Assembly (NCBI GenBank): GCA_900318775.1
Contig: ONLY01000001.1
Coordinates: forward strand, 62,001 to 126,000
Length of the DNA stretch: 64,000 nucleotides
Source of the DNA: an uncultured Prevotellaceae bacterium
GTDB lineage: Bacteria; Bacteroidota; Bacteroidia; Bacteroidales; Bacteroidaceae
Reading direction: 5' to 3'
This document shows positions 6,282 to 14,533 of the stretch, piece by piece (the first letter of the stretch is position 1; the number at the start of each line of letters is the position of its first letter). The translations under genes were made by a program, and so were the position numbers. Under the pieces are notes generated by a model that was not told the origin of the DNA, did no database searches, and saw only the letters and a list, made by a program, of their open reading frames with translations.

Positions 6282-9200
6282 TCAACGAATCCAAACTTTC
6301 TGAGTGGTTCCATTGGTGTGTTTGAGATAGAGGCCTGGTGCCGTGATGGTAGAGGTCGGTCGCCCGTCCAAGGTGTAATAGGTGGTTTGGCCGCTGACAA
6401 GGCTTTCATTGCCTTCTTTGGGTGCGGTGATGGCATCAGGTTGCTCGGGGAGTGGCGCATAGATTAGTTGGAAGTGGTCAACACTCCACCAGCCTCCCGT
6501 AGCTGGGGCAAATTCTGCGCTGATGGCCAATTGGTCGCCGTGCTGGATGGTGATGGGCTCTAATGCCACTTTTTGCCAGCCTTTTTGGTAGTCGCTGCCG
6601 CTGATGCTAGTGCTGCCTGTTCCTGTCGCTACTTTGGAGTAGATGATGGCATTACCATTAGCTGGCGTATGTATAGCCTTGAGAGTTAGCGGCTGGTTGG
6701 AACTGCCTCTCAGTAGGGCGGTGACGGTGTATTCACCTGCTGGCAAGGTGTTGATGGTCTGTTCCAGCGAGGAAGTGTATGCACTGCCCTTCCAGATGTT
6801 GAAATACTTGTTGCTGCTGTTGCCGTCATAGCTTTCTCCTTCACCGATTTCAAGGTTCTTGAGCGTCCAGAACGTGGCATCGCCACGGGCGCAGTCTGGG
6901 TTGCTGATGAGTCCTGTTGCATCGCGCAGGTTTTCTTCAATTGTAGGGAACTGCTTGGCGATGCTTTGGTCAGCGGCATTGACGATGTCTTGATAGGTGA
7001 TGTCGGTGAGAACCGCCCTTTCTGTGCCGAGGTAGATAAGCGAGAATTCGTCGGCTCCAGCCCATCGTCCGGTCATGCGTGCGATGTTGCGGATGCCGAT
7101 GCGCATGGTATGGTTGCGCACCACAATAGTAGGGATGGTTGTCCGAGTGTTATAGTCAATCTCACTGTCGGTCGTTACGGGAGCGAAGTAACTGACACCG
7201 TCGGCGGTGGCATAGAGTCCCATAGCACCATTGATAGTAGCTCCTTCTACGCCAGTCGTTGAGTTGAAGCAAGCGGCAGACAAGGTGTAAACGCCGTTTG
7301 GAATGTCTTCAATATCTTGGTAGTAATTGAAGTCAATGTTGGCTGCTGATTCATTCCATACCTCAAGGTAGGTGTTCCCAACGTCTTTCGTGTAGCCGGC
7401 ATAAGCGGTGCGCTCGCAGGTCCAGCCTGGCACTTCGCTCTTGCTGCTGGTGGTGATGTTGGCATTCTTGATGTAGCCGGCACTCTCTTCAGAGCTTTCA
7501 GCATGGGTATCGTAGAGGGTGGTAGTAGCGACACGGAAGATGTCGTTCTCGCGGTCGATGTCATCCAGTGACATGGTGTAAGTGAAGGAGGCCTTTTCCA
7601 GTTGTGAGCGGTCTTCCACTGCATAGAGGTCCTCCCATCCGCTCGGTGTCTTGCGTTGCAGTACCAATGTCTCGGTCGCATCGCCATTGGTGTTGCCGAT
7701 GGTGAAGGTAATGGTGTTTCGGGTGGAATTTGTTTTCAGGGCAAGCGTAGGTGTTTTTACGCCAGGAGTCCACCATGTAGGCTCTTTGGTGTATTTGGCA
7801 TTGTAGGCAAAGGTGGCGCGATGGTCTCGATAGACTTGTCCTGCCGGAGTGAGTCCCTTGCTGGGGTTCGCATCGTAGAACATGTAGGTCTGCCACATAT
7901 CTGTTCCATAGATGGCGTAGCGCTCAATCCAAGGGCACTCTTCCATCTTTTGCAGCAGCACCTGCAGGTATTTGCGGTTTTGTTCGTAGTCTTTCACCTT
8001 ATTGCTGTTCCACGATGCGCTGATTTCCATCTCTGTGAGCCAGAGGGGACGGCCGGTATTGTTCCACACGCTCTTGCACTGTGTGTTGCAGAACCAGTTC
8101 GCATAGCTGGCTTCGTCGTAGTCGGCAAGGTCCCAGTAAGCGTGAGTGACGGCAAAGTCACAGCGTGAGGCCATGTTGTCCACATGCTTGAAGTAGTTGG
8201 TCAGGTATCCCAGGTCGGTTGGTTGCGGAGAACCGATGCGGCCACCGCTGGGGAGAAAGTCGTTGTTGAATGTGTATGCCGTCCATTCATCGGTGGTTCC
8301 TTTGCAGGAGCAGTTATCGTGCTGCTCCGAGTGCTCGGGCTCGTTGAGTGATACGGATGCTGTGCTTGTGTGACTGTTCACATCGTCTTTGCTGGGCCAG
8401 TAGCGATGCTGGCGGCAAGGCACATACTCAAAGTCGGCCGTTGAGGATTGGTCGGCACTCCATGTCCAGAACCAGGTGGCGCGCAGTTGGTCAGTTCCGC
8501 TCTTGCCACCCTGATTGCCCCATCCCTTCTTGGAGAGATATTGCCATTGCTTTACATTCACTGAAGAAACTCGTTTGGTCAAAGCCTTGGGCAGGGTGAT
8601 TTCCAGGTCGGCATGGTCGGCTACATATACGCGACTGTATCCGCTGCCTTCTGTGCCTGTTGCCAAGGTGGCCATGTAGCCACGTCGCAGTACAAAGCTG
8701 GTCATTGTATTGCTTTGAGTGCTCAAGTCTTTTTTGTTGCCTACATTCAGGGTGAACTCTCCGTTAGTGCCTTGGCATGTCATGATAGGGGATGGCTTTG
8801 GAATCACAACAGCACCGTTCAAGTAGATGGCCACACGGCAGTTGCTTCCGTTGGAGGCCTTTTGCCCGTTGATAGTCACGTATTTCAGGTAGGTGCTGAT
8901 GACTTTGCTGGGCACAATGTTGTCAAACACCAGCCAAGTTCGGTCGCTACCTAGATTGATTGTTGTGTTGTCGATGATGGGCGTTTCGTTTGCTGTGATG
9001 TGGATATCAATGGCGTCCGAACGGTCGATGGCGGCATTATTGAGCTGGCAGTAGTCAATCTCTTGGATGCCTTGCGCATTGGTATAAACGGAAGACTCAT
9101 AAGCTTGCCGTGCCTCGTCCCAGTTGTTGCCTGTGGCTGGAATGACAGAGAATTGTGAGTGGCTTCCTTTGGGCTTGTCGTAATAGATGCTTACATAGTC

Positions 9201-9638
9201 TTTGCTTTTGTTCGCTCCATCCACACCGACGTATTTGCCATTCTTCTTATTGGTCAAATAAGTGTAAACACCCTCGTCCACCTTCCACAGGAAGCGGTCA
9301 GCCGTTCCTGCAGCGCTTTCGAACACAACGCTATAGCTGTTTGCCCCACTGGCAGCCAAGTATTTTCCGCTGCTTTTTTGGCGCAGCAACACGTAGCCGC
9401 TTGTAGCAGATTCCTCAGCCACAAATATATAGTTGTCTGCATTCGTGTTGATTCCGAAGGCGGACAGGGCGGGTGCGGTGTCGTCGTTGTTGGAGCCTAT
9501 CAGCTTCTCGTAGATATTTAGCCAAAGGTAATATTCGCCCCCATTGGTGAGCGCTGCTTGTGCTGTAAGGATGCTTGTGGAAAGGATACAGAGAAGCACT
9601 GCCTTTTGCCAAAAGGCCGATTTGTTGTGGTTCGTCAT
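6282..9638 (-). CDS. Secreted multidomain glycoside hydrolase, GH128-like (Asl1-type catalytic core), with type IX-like tail
   Basis: An 1118-residue protein with a signal peptide (AVLLCILSTSILTAQA, residues 13-28). Residues ~35-170 look like a beta-trefoil/ricin-like lectin (SGKYLAASG, KNGKYVGVDG). The catalytic core spans ~360-620: SLNEPEHSEQ holds the probable acid/base Glu433, and GRPLWLTEME holds the probable nucleophile Glu536. VTHAYWDLADYD is the usual His/Tyr stretch. This matches the Glyco_hydro_cc (GH128) core, whose characterised members cut beta-1,3-glucan. Residues ~640-730 resemble Fn3, and two jelly-roll, CBM-like modules follow (~735-880 and ~920-1070). The end (YYTLDGRP...GLYLKH) is a sorting tail. 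Substrate is inferred from the family only. Confidence 0.8.
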   Translation of the reverse strand: MTNHNKSAFWQKAVLLCILSTSILTAQAALTNGGEYYLWLNIYEKLIGSNNDDTAPALSAFGINTNADNYIFVAEESATSGYVLLRQKSSGKYLAASGANSYSVVFESAAGTADRFLWKVDEGVYTYLTNKKNGKYVGVDGANKSKDYVSIYYDKPKGSHSQFSVIPATGNNWDEARQAYESSVYTNAQGIQEIDYCQLNNAAIDRSDAIDIHITANETPIIDNTTINLGSDRTWLVFDNIVPSKVISTYLKYVTINGQKASNGSNCRVAIYLNGAVVIPKPSPIMTCQGTNGEFTLNVGNKKDLSTQSNTMTSFVLRRGYMATLATGTEGSGYSRVYVADHADLEITLPKALTKRVSSVNVKQWQYLSKKGWGNQGGKSGTDQLRATWFWTWSADQSSTADFEYVPCRQHRYWPSKDDVNSHTSTASVSLNEPEHSEQHDNCSCKGTTDEWTAYTFNNDFLPSGGRIGSPQPTDLGYLTNYFKHVDNMASRCDFAVTHAYWDLADYDEASYANWFCNTQCKSVWNNTGRPLWLTEMEISASWNSNKVKDYEQNRKYLQVLLQKMEECPWIERYAIYGTDMWQTYMFYDANPSKGLTPAGQVYRDHRATFAYNAKYTKEPTWWTPGVKTPTLALKTNSTRNTITFTIGNTNGDATETLVLQRKTPSGWEDLYAVEDRSQLEKASFTYTMSLDDIDRENDIFRVATTTLYDTHAESSEESAGYIKNANITTSSKSEVPGWTCERTAYAGYTKDVGNTYLEVWNESAANIDFNYYQDIEDIPNGVYTLSAACFNSTTGVEGATINGAMGLYATADGVSYFAPVTTDSEIDYNTRTTIPTIVVRNHTMRIGIRNIARMTGRWAGADEFSLIYLGTERAVLTDITYQDIVNAADQSIAKQFPTIEENLRDATGLISNPDCARGDATFWTLKNLEIGEGESYDGNSSNKYFNIWKGSAYTSSLEQTINTLPAGEYTVTALLRGSSNQPLTLKAIHTPANGNAIIYSKVATGTGSTSISGSDYQKGWQKVALEPITIQHGDQLAISAEFAPATGGWWSVDHFQLIYAPLPEQPDAITAPKEGNESLVSGQTTYYTLDGRPTSTITAPGLYLKHTNGTTQKVWIR

Positions 9639-9736
9639 ATAAGTAGATAATCGTTAGTAAAACATAAATTTGAGCACAAAGAAACGAAAAAAAAGTGAAA
9701 CTAACGAGTTTCCCTTCCTTTTTCTTTCATTTTGGG

Positions 9737-11758
9737 CTATAGGGGGTCTACGTCGTAGTAGATATTGAGGTTTTTGGCAATAGGCATAGCCTGCATTTGC
9801 TGCTGGATGGCCATCAAAGAGGCGCGCACCTTGTCGATGGATGCGTTAAGCTCTATTTTGAGCATGATTTTGCGGATGTATAGGGACTGGATGCGGGCTA
9901 CAGGTGGACGGTCGGGGCCCAGCACGCGTTCACCAAAGACTTTGCGCAGACGCTCTGCCATGTCGTCTGAGAGATGGTCAAGCAAGTGGTCGTCTCGGTG
10001 CCGCATGTAGACGTAAATCAGTCGGAAGAAAGGCGGGTAGTGGAACATCTGGCGTTCTGTCATCTGTGTGTAGAACATCTGCCAGTAGTCGTTTTGGGTG
10101 ATTTGCCGGATGATGTCGCTGTCAGCAGAGCGTGTCTGCAGGATGACAAGGCCCGGCGTCTTGTTGCGTCCGGCACGTCCGGCTACCTGGCTGAAGGTCT
10201 GGAAACTGCGCTCGTAACTGCGGAAATCGGGCAGGTTGAGCATGGTGTCGGCATCAAGGATGCCCACGACAGACACGTTGTCAAAGTCAAGTCCTTTCGT
10301 GACCATTTGGGTGCCGATGAGAATGTCTGCTTGGTGCTTGGCGAAACCGTCAATAATGCGCTCGTGCTGTAAGCGTGTCTTGGCTGTGTCAAGGTCCATG
10401 CGCAGGGTGGTGGCTTCAGGGAAGAGTTGAGTGATTTGTTCCTCAATCTTCTCGGTGCCTGTGCCAATGTCTATAAACTTCTCGCCTTCGCAAGCGGGAC
10501 ACCGTTCGGGGATGCGCATGGTGTAGCCACAATAGTGACAGGTCATAGTGGCGCTCTTCTTGTGCATGGTGAGGGTCACGTCGCAGTGGGGGCACCGTGG
10601 CACCCATCCGCATTGCTTGCACTCGATGAGAGAAGAGAATCCTCGCCGGTTTTGGAAGAGGATGACCTGTTCATGACGGTCAAGAGCAGTGCGCATCGCT
10701 TCGATGAGGCGGGGAGAGAACGCTCCCCTCATCTGCCTTTTTCGTTTTGCTTCTTTGGCGTCAACTACCTCAACAATGGGCAGTTGCATGTCGCGGAAAC
10801 GTTGGGTGAGTTGCACATATCCGTACCGCCCTTTGCGTGCCCAATGGTAAATTTCGAAAGAGGGTGTGGCGGTGCCGAGCAGTGTCTTGGCGCCAAACTG
10901 TTGTGCCAGCATGATGGCCGCATTGCGCGCATGATAGCGTGGGGCTGGCTCTTGCTGCTTATAGCTCTGCTCATGCTCCTCGTCCACAATGATGAGGCCG
11001 AGTTGTTGGAAAGGGAGGAAGATGCTGGAGCGTACGCCTAAAATCAGTGGATAGGGGTTGTCGGATGCCTGCCGCTTGTAAATGGCAAGCCGCTGAGCAT
11101 CCGTAAATTTAGAATGATAGACACCCATCTGTTCGCCAAAGAAACGGCGCAGACGGTCGGTGATTTGTGTGGTTAACGCAATCTCCGGAAGGAGGTAGAG
11201 CACTTGCTTCCCTTGCCGGAGGCATTGGTCAATGAGGTGGATGTATATCTCAGTCTTGCCCGATGAAGTGACGCCGTGCAAGAGGGTGACGTTCTTCGTC
11301 TGGAAGGATTCCACCACTTCATCCATCGCAGTTTGCTGTGCCGGCGAAAGTGGTTGGGGCGCAATGGTTTCAAACTCCTGTTGCTTGGTCGCCTTTTGCG
11401 CACGAGGCTTTTCTGCAGCTTTGAGGGCTTTCTCGTCCGTGGGCTTCATGGCGCCGGGAAGTCCAGCTTTCATCACGTCGCCGAGAGGACACATGTAGTA
11501 GCTAGCAATCCATTGCCAGAAGGTGAATTGCTGCTCGTTCACAACGGGATGCCCGTCGAGTGTGCTGATGATGGCCTTCGCCTCCACGCCCTGTGGCGCT
11601 TGATTGTGGACGGAGCGGACGATGCCTGTATAGATTTTGTTCTTGCCGAAGGGTACAACAACTCGACAGCCTCGCATCACTCGCGTTTCCATGCTGGAAG
11701 GAACGAGGTATGTGAAGCTGTCGAATGGTATGGGTAGGATGATGTCGGCAAACATCAA
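9737..11758 (-). CDS. priA: Primosomal replication-restart helicase PriA (short form)
   Basis: A 673-residue superfamily-2 helicase that reloads the replisome at stalled forks. The N-terminal 3'-OH-binding domain is recognisable (FADIILPIPFDSFTYLVP). Walker A is GVTSSGKT (162-169) and the DEAH box is VDEEHEQSYKQ (~258-268). The zinc-binding cysteines lie in CKQCGWVPRCPHC and CHYCGYTMRIPERCPAC (~380-425). Helicase motifs V and VI follow (GTQMVTKGLDFDNV; QVAGRAGRN). Only ~40 residues rich in Lys, Ala and Gln separate the N-terminal domain from the helicase, so the winged-helix domain seems to be missing. The start lies 7 bases after the stop of the barrel gene, so the two may be cotranscribed. 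ATG 11755 is an alternative start. Confidence 0.95.
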   Translation of the reverse strand: MMFADIILPIPFDSFTYLVPSSMETRVMRGCRVVVPFGKNKIYTGIVRSVHNQAPQGVEAKAIISTLDGHPVVNEQQFTFWQWIASYYMCPLGDVMKAGLPGAMKPTDEKALKAAEKPRAQKATKQQEFETIAPQPLSPAQQTAMDEVVESFQTKNVTLLHGVTSSGKTEIYIHLIDQCLRQGKQVLYLLPEIALTTQITDRLRRFFGEQMGVYHSKFTDAQRLAIYKRQASDNPYPLILGVRSSIFLPFQQLGLIIVDEEHEQSYKQQEPAPRYHARNAAIMLAQQFGAKTLLGTATPSFEIYHWARKGRYGYVQLTQRFRDMQLPIVEVVDAKEAKRKRQMRGAFSPRLIEAMRTALDRHEQVILFQNRRGFSSLIECKQCGWVPRCPHCDVTLTMHKKSATMTCHYCGYTMRIPERCPACEGEKFIDIGTGTEKIEEQITQLFPEATTLRMDLDTAKTRLQHERIIDGFAKHQADILIGTQMVTKGLDFDNVSVVGILDADTMLNLPDFRSYERSFQTFSQVAGRAGRNKTPGLVILQTRSADSDIIRQITQNDYWQMFYTQMTERQMFHYPPFFRLIYVYMRHRDDHLLDHLSDDMAERLRKVFGERVLGPDRPPVARIQSLYIRKIMLKIELNASIDKVRASLMAIQQQMQAMPIAKNLNIYYDVDPL

Positions 11759-11765
11759 TGGTGGC

Positions 11766-12404
11766 TTAGAACAGATAAGTCAATGAAATCTGATGTGTGT
11801 TGTTCTTGAGCTTGCCCTTCACAGCGCTTGTAACTGCGCTTTTTGGAGTCGTTTCAGCCGTGTTGCCAAAGCCGATGTTGTAGTTGTAGCCTACGCGTAC
11901 ATGACTCAGAACGGTGGCTCCCAGACCTACGTTCCAGCTGAACAAAGATTTCTTGAGTTCCCAATCCTGATTAAAGTTGTCTTTTGTCCAATGACGGTCA
12001 CCGATATTCCAGGAGAACTGTGGACCAGTAGCAAAATAGATGCTGGCCAAGCTGCTGAGACCGAAGGTGTACTTAGCGTTGATGGGCAATGAAATGTAAT
12101 GGAAGGTCTTGTGGGTGTTGATGTTTTCCCCTTCGGGAGTTTCACCATTTACGCCTACGCAGCGGTTGTCATACAGCAGTGATGCATCGACTCCCAGTCC
12201 TACGAGTGGAATAGTAACGTCTGCTGTTAAACCAGCGAAGAAACCGTTTCTGTTCTTCTCGTCAAAGTTGCCTTTGAGACCGTCAAAATTGACCTGGTTT
12301 ACGTTGAGACCGGCCTTGACACCAAATTTCACCTGTGCCTGAGAGGGCATAGCGAATGCAAGCGCTGCCACGATGACAGCCATACTCAGTAAATTCTTTT
12401 TCAT
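11766..12404 (-). CDS. Small outer-membrane beta-barrel protein (porin-family, PorT-like)
   Basis: A 212-residue protein from ATG 12404. MKKNLLSMAVIVAALAFAMP followed by SQAQ is a clear signal peptide; the longer open frame upstream to 12539 precedes it and is not credible. The mature part begins VKFGVKAGLNVNQVNF and alternates short hydrophobic strands with turns, ending HQISLTYLF with a terminal Phe, as expected for an eight-stranded barrel of the Bacteroidetes OMP_b-brl family. Ligand or role cannot be inferred. It precedes priA by 7 bases. Upstream lie a plausible promoter (12453-12484) and, beyond it, the 23-bp-period TGTTACA array, so this gene is a candidate target of whatever binds there. 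Confidence 0.85.
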   Translation of the reverse strand: MKKNLLSMAVIVAALAFAMPSQAQVKFGVKAGLNVNQVNFDGLKGNFDEKNRNGFFAGLTADVTIPLVGLGVDASLLYDNRCVGVNGETPEGENINTHKTFHYISLPINAKYTFGLSSLASIYFATGPQFSWNIGDRHWTKDNFNQDWELKKSLFSWNVGLGATVLSHVRVGYNYNIGFGNTAETTPKSAVTSAVKGKLKNNTHQISLTYLF

Positions 12405-12452
12405 ACGTACTGTTATTGTACCTTTTAGGTGGTTAATGAATGGATTTGTGAG

Positions 12453-12484
12453 CAAAGTAAAAACTTTTTTCCCGAATACGGAAA
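12453..12484 (-). promoter_or_regulatory. Probable promoter of the outer-membrane barrel gene
   Basis: Minus strand: TTTC (12484-12481), about 20 bases, then TTACTTTG (12460-12453), a one-base departure from TAnnTTTG. It lies ~50 bases upstream of the start codon. The match is moderate. Confidence 0.5.
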
Positions 12485-12544
12485 TATTTGCATGAAAAAT
12501 GTTCGTCAGGGTGTGAAATGGTGCCGATGAAGTCTGCATTGTTT

Positions 12545-12644
12545 TGTAACATTGCCTTGTGTAACATTTGTAACATGCCCTGTGTTACAAGTGTTACACG
12601 CTGTGTGTTACAAATGTTACATAGGGTGTGTTACAAGTGTTACA
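12545..12644. repeat. 23-bp-period array of paired TGTTACA heptamers
   Basis: Nine TGTTACA or TGTAACA heptamers lie in 100 bp. A single TGTAACA starts at 12545. Four pairs follow, with members 9 bp apart, starting at 12560/12569 (TGTAACA orientation), 12583/12592, 12606/12615 and 12629/12638 (TGTTACA orientation). Pair-to-pair distance is exactly 23 bp each time, giving 16-bp units separated by 7-bp spacers of differing sequence. The first pair is inverted relative to the others. There is no open reading frame here. It lies between the barrel-gene promoter and the dcw cluster and looks like a multimeric protein-binding site. Confidence 0.85.
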
Positions 12645-12828
12645 TTTTCGGTGCCTGAAGGGGCGCAAAAAGGGAGTGAAAAAGAAGGAAACGGGAGGTC
12701 TCTGTTGGCGTTGAAGACGTAAGGGCATCTGCTAGGATGGGTGTAGGGTAAAATCGGCTTTGCAACTGCGGCCATCCCCCACCTTTTTGTGTGATGATTG
12801 ATGCATTGATAATCAATAAGATAAATAG
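12645..12828. other. Noncoding part of the dcw upstream region
   Basis: No credible gene. GGATGG near 12736 and CCATCC near 12770 can pair and are followed by CCACCTTTTT, so a plus-strand transcript could end or fold here, but no promoter is evident. A 13-bp palindrome ATTGATAATCAAT lies at 12805-12817. Confidence 0.4.
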
Positions 12829-12850
12829 TTATCAACACGACTGTTGATAA
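12829..12850. promoter_or_regulatory. Inverted pair of DnaA-box-like 9-mers upstream of mraZ
   Basis: TTATCAACA (12829-12837), a CGAC spacer, then its exact reverse complement TGTTGATAA (12842-12850). Each 9-mer is one base from the classical DnaA box TTATCCACA. The core TTGATAA also occurs at 12806-12812 and 12914-12920. It may be a DnaA or other regulator site acting on the dcw promoter 50 bp downstream. Confidence 0.5.
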
Positions 12851-12877
12851 GTTTTTTGAAAAAAAAGTGTAAAAGTG

Positions 12878-12892
12878 TGGGGAAATGTGGGG
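12878..12892 (+). promoter_or_regulatory. Probable MraZ operator (two TGGGG boxes with a 5-bp spacer)
   Basis: TGGGG at 12878-12882 and 12888-12892 are separated by 5 bp, matching the TGGGN-N5-TGGGN direct repeats bound by MraZ in E. coli. The boxes lie directly upstream of the -7 element at 12902, where bound protein could block the polymerase. This suggests MraZ autoregulation of the whole division cluster. Confidence 0.65.
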
Positions 12893-12901
12893 GAGAATGC
12901 C

Positions 12902-12909
12902 TATATTTG
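12902..12909 (+). promoter_or_regulatory. -7 box of the dcw cluster promoter
   Basis: TATATTTG fits TAnnTTTG exactly. The expected -33 position carries only a weak TGTG inside the MraZ boxes, consistent with a regulated promoter. It lies 90 bases upstream of the mraZ start. Confidence 0.65.
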
Positions 12910-12999
12910 CACATTGATAATAAAAAGGCGCCTTAAAGCATTTGAAAATCAGTGGAGAAGATGTGGTGAAAAGCACAAGGAGCCTCATGAAGAAAACTT

Positions 13000-13446
13000 A
13001 TGATACGATTCATTGGCGATTATCCAGCAAAGACCGATGCTAAGGGCAGGGTTTTTCTCCCAGCGGCATTCCGGAAGATACTCGAGGCGGAAGGCGAGCA
13101 GGGGCTCGTTTTACGCAATGATGTGTTCCAGAAATGTCTGGTGCTTTATCCAGAGTCGGTGTGGAACGCGCAACTTGACGGCCTTCGTGCCCAAGTGAAC
13201 CAGTGGAACAGCAAGCAGCAAATGATGCTCCGTATGTTTGAAGCTGATGCGGAACCGATAGAACTGGATGCTCAGGGCCGTCTGTTGCTGTCGAAGCGTA
13301 AGTTGCAGTATGCGGGCATAGATGGCGAGGTGCGCTTTTTGGCAATGGTGGATCGTATTGAGATTTGGAGCAAGCAGGCATTGGAAGAACTGATGGCTCA
13401 GAGCGGTGGACTCGGCGAGTTGATGGAAGAGCAGTTCGGACAATGA
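13000..13446 (+). CDS. mraZ: Transcriptional regulator MraZ
   Basis: A 148-residue protein with two AbrB-like halves. The N-terminal half has IGDYPAKTDAKGRVFLPAAFR (DxKGRxxxPxxFR motif) and the second half has ELDAQGRLLLSKRKLQYAGI (DxxGRxxL), the two signature motifs of MraZ. In E. coli MraZ represses its own promoter by binding spaced TGGGN repeats, and two such boxes lie upstream here. It is the first gene of the dcw cluster, with rsmH starting 39 bases later. Length is normal for the family. Confidence 0.96.
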   Translation: MIRFIGDYPAKTDAKGRVFLPAAFRKILEAEGEQGLVLRNDVFQKCLVLYPESVWNAQLDGLRAQVNQWNSKQQMMLRMFEADAEPIELDAQGRLLLSKRKLQYAGIDGEVRFLAMVDRIEIWSKQALEELMAQSGGLGELMEEQFGQ

Positions 13447-13485
13447 ACGTCCTGCGGGATGAACCTCGAAAAAAAGAAGAATACA

Positions 13486-14406
13486 ATGACTGAACAAGAG
13501 ACTGTATATCACGTGCCGGTGCTGTTGAAGGAGAGTGTTGATGGGCTAAACATAGGGACAGGGGGTTGCTATGTGGATGTGACATTCGGTGGCGGCGGAC
13601 ATAGTCGTGAAATACTATCACGTTTGGACCATCAAAGCCATCTGTACAGTTTCGACCAAGATGCCGACGCGGAGAAGAATGCCGAGGGGTTTGAAAAAGG
13701 AAAGTTCACGTTTGTGAGGGGCAATTTCCGTTTCCTGAAGAACTTCTTGAAGTATTATGGTGTTGAGCAGATAGATGGTTTGCTGGCAGACTTGGGCGTG
13801 AGCTCGCATCATTTTGATGACAGCGAACGCGGTTTTTCTTTCCGCTTTGAAGGGAAGCTTGATATGCGGATGAACCAGCGGGCTGGCCGCACAGCCGCAG
13901 ATGTGGTGAACACCTATGATGAGAAGCAGTTGGCGGATGTGTTCTATCTGTATGGCGAACTGAAGCAGAGCCGCAAATTGGCTGCAGCCATCGTGAAGGC
14001 AAGACAAGGAAAGCGGGTGGAGACGATTGGCGATTTCTTGGAGATAGTCAAACCCTTCTTTCGCAGCGAGCGAGAGAAAAAGGAACTGGCCAAAGTGTTT
14101 CAAGCGTTGCGCATAGAGGTGAACCACGAGATGGATGCCTTGCGCGATATGCTGAAAGGAGCGACTGAGATGCTGAAGCCGGGAGGACGTCTGGTAGTGA
14201 TTACTTATCACTCGCTGGAGGACCGCATGGTGAAAAACTTGATGAAGACAGGCAATGTGGAAGGAAAGGAAGACAAGGATTTCTTTGGCAAGGTGAATAC
14301 ACCATTCCGGCTGGTGAACCGTCAGGTGATTGTGCCGAGTGATGAAGAGCTGGCTGGTAATCCACGAAGCCGTAGCGCAAAGTTGAGAATTGCAGAAAAA
14401 TTGTGA
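13486..14406 (+). CDS. rsmH: 16S rRNA (cytosine-1402-N4)-methyltransferase
   Basis: Methylates C1402 N4 in the 16S rRNA decoding centre using S-adenosylmethionine. I place the start at 13486 (MTEQETVYHVPVLL); an in-frame ATG at 13459 would add nine Lys-rich residues. Motifs are clear: HVPVLLKESVDGL at the start, the SAM loop VDVTFGGGGHSREIL, the LADLGVSSHHFDDSERGFSF block, MRMNQ, and the C-terminal KPGGRLVVITYHSLEDRMVK. About 306 residues, normal length. It is the second gene of the cluster, followed by a 127-base gap before ftsL. Confidence 0.95.
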   Translation: MTEQETVYHVPVLLKESVDGLNIGTGGCYVDVTFGGGGHSREILSRLDHQSHLYSFDQDADAEKNAEGFEKGKFTFVRGNFRFLKNFLKYYGVEQIDGLLADLGVSSHHFDDSERGFSFRFEGKLDMRMNQRAGRTAADVVNTYDEKQLADVFYLYGELKQSRKLAAAIVKARQGKRVETIGDFLEIVKPFFRSEREKKELAKVFQALRIEVNHEMDALRDMLKGATEMLKPGGRLVVITYHSLEDRMVKNLMKTGNVEGKEDKDFFGKVNTPFRLVNRQVIVPSDEELAGNPRSRSAKLRIAEKL

Positions 14407-14533
14407 TCACAACACGGGGATAGCCCCCCTAATGATATATATATACAATCCACGCCTTAAAGCAGGCGATAAAGTGAGATACACATTATTATATTTAAGA
14501 AACACCAAAAACGGTGCGTAAGAAAACAACCTT

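Noticed and set aside
12545-12644. CRISPR array
   Set aside because: The units are only 16 bp with 7-bp spacers, the first unit is inverted, and no cas genes are in the window.
12805-12920. Chromosomal replication origin
   Set aside because: Only one inverted pair of near-consensus boxes is present, with no AT-rich unwinding tract of convincing length and no dnaA or dnaN nearby; gyrB at 29.6 kb is not in an origin context.
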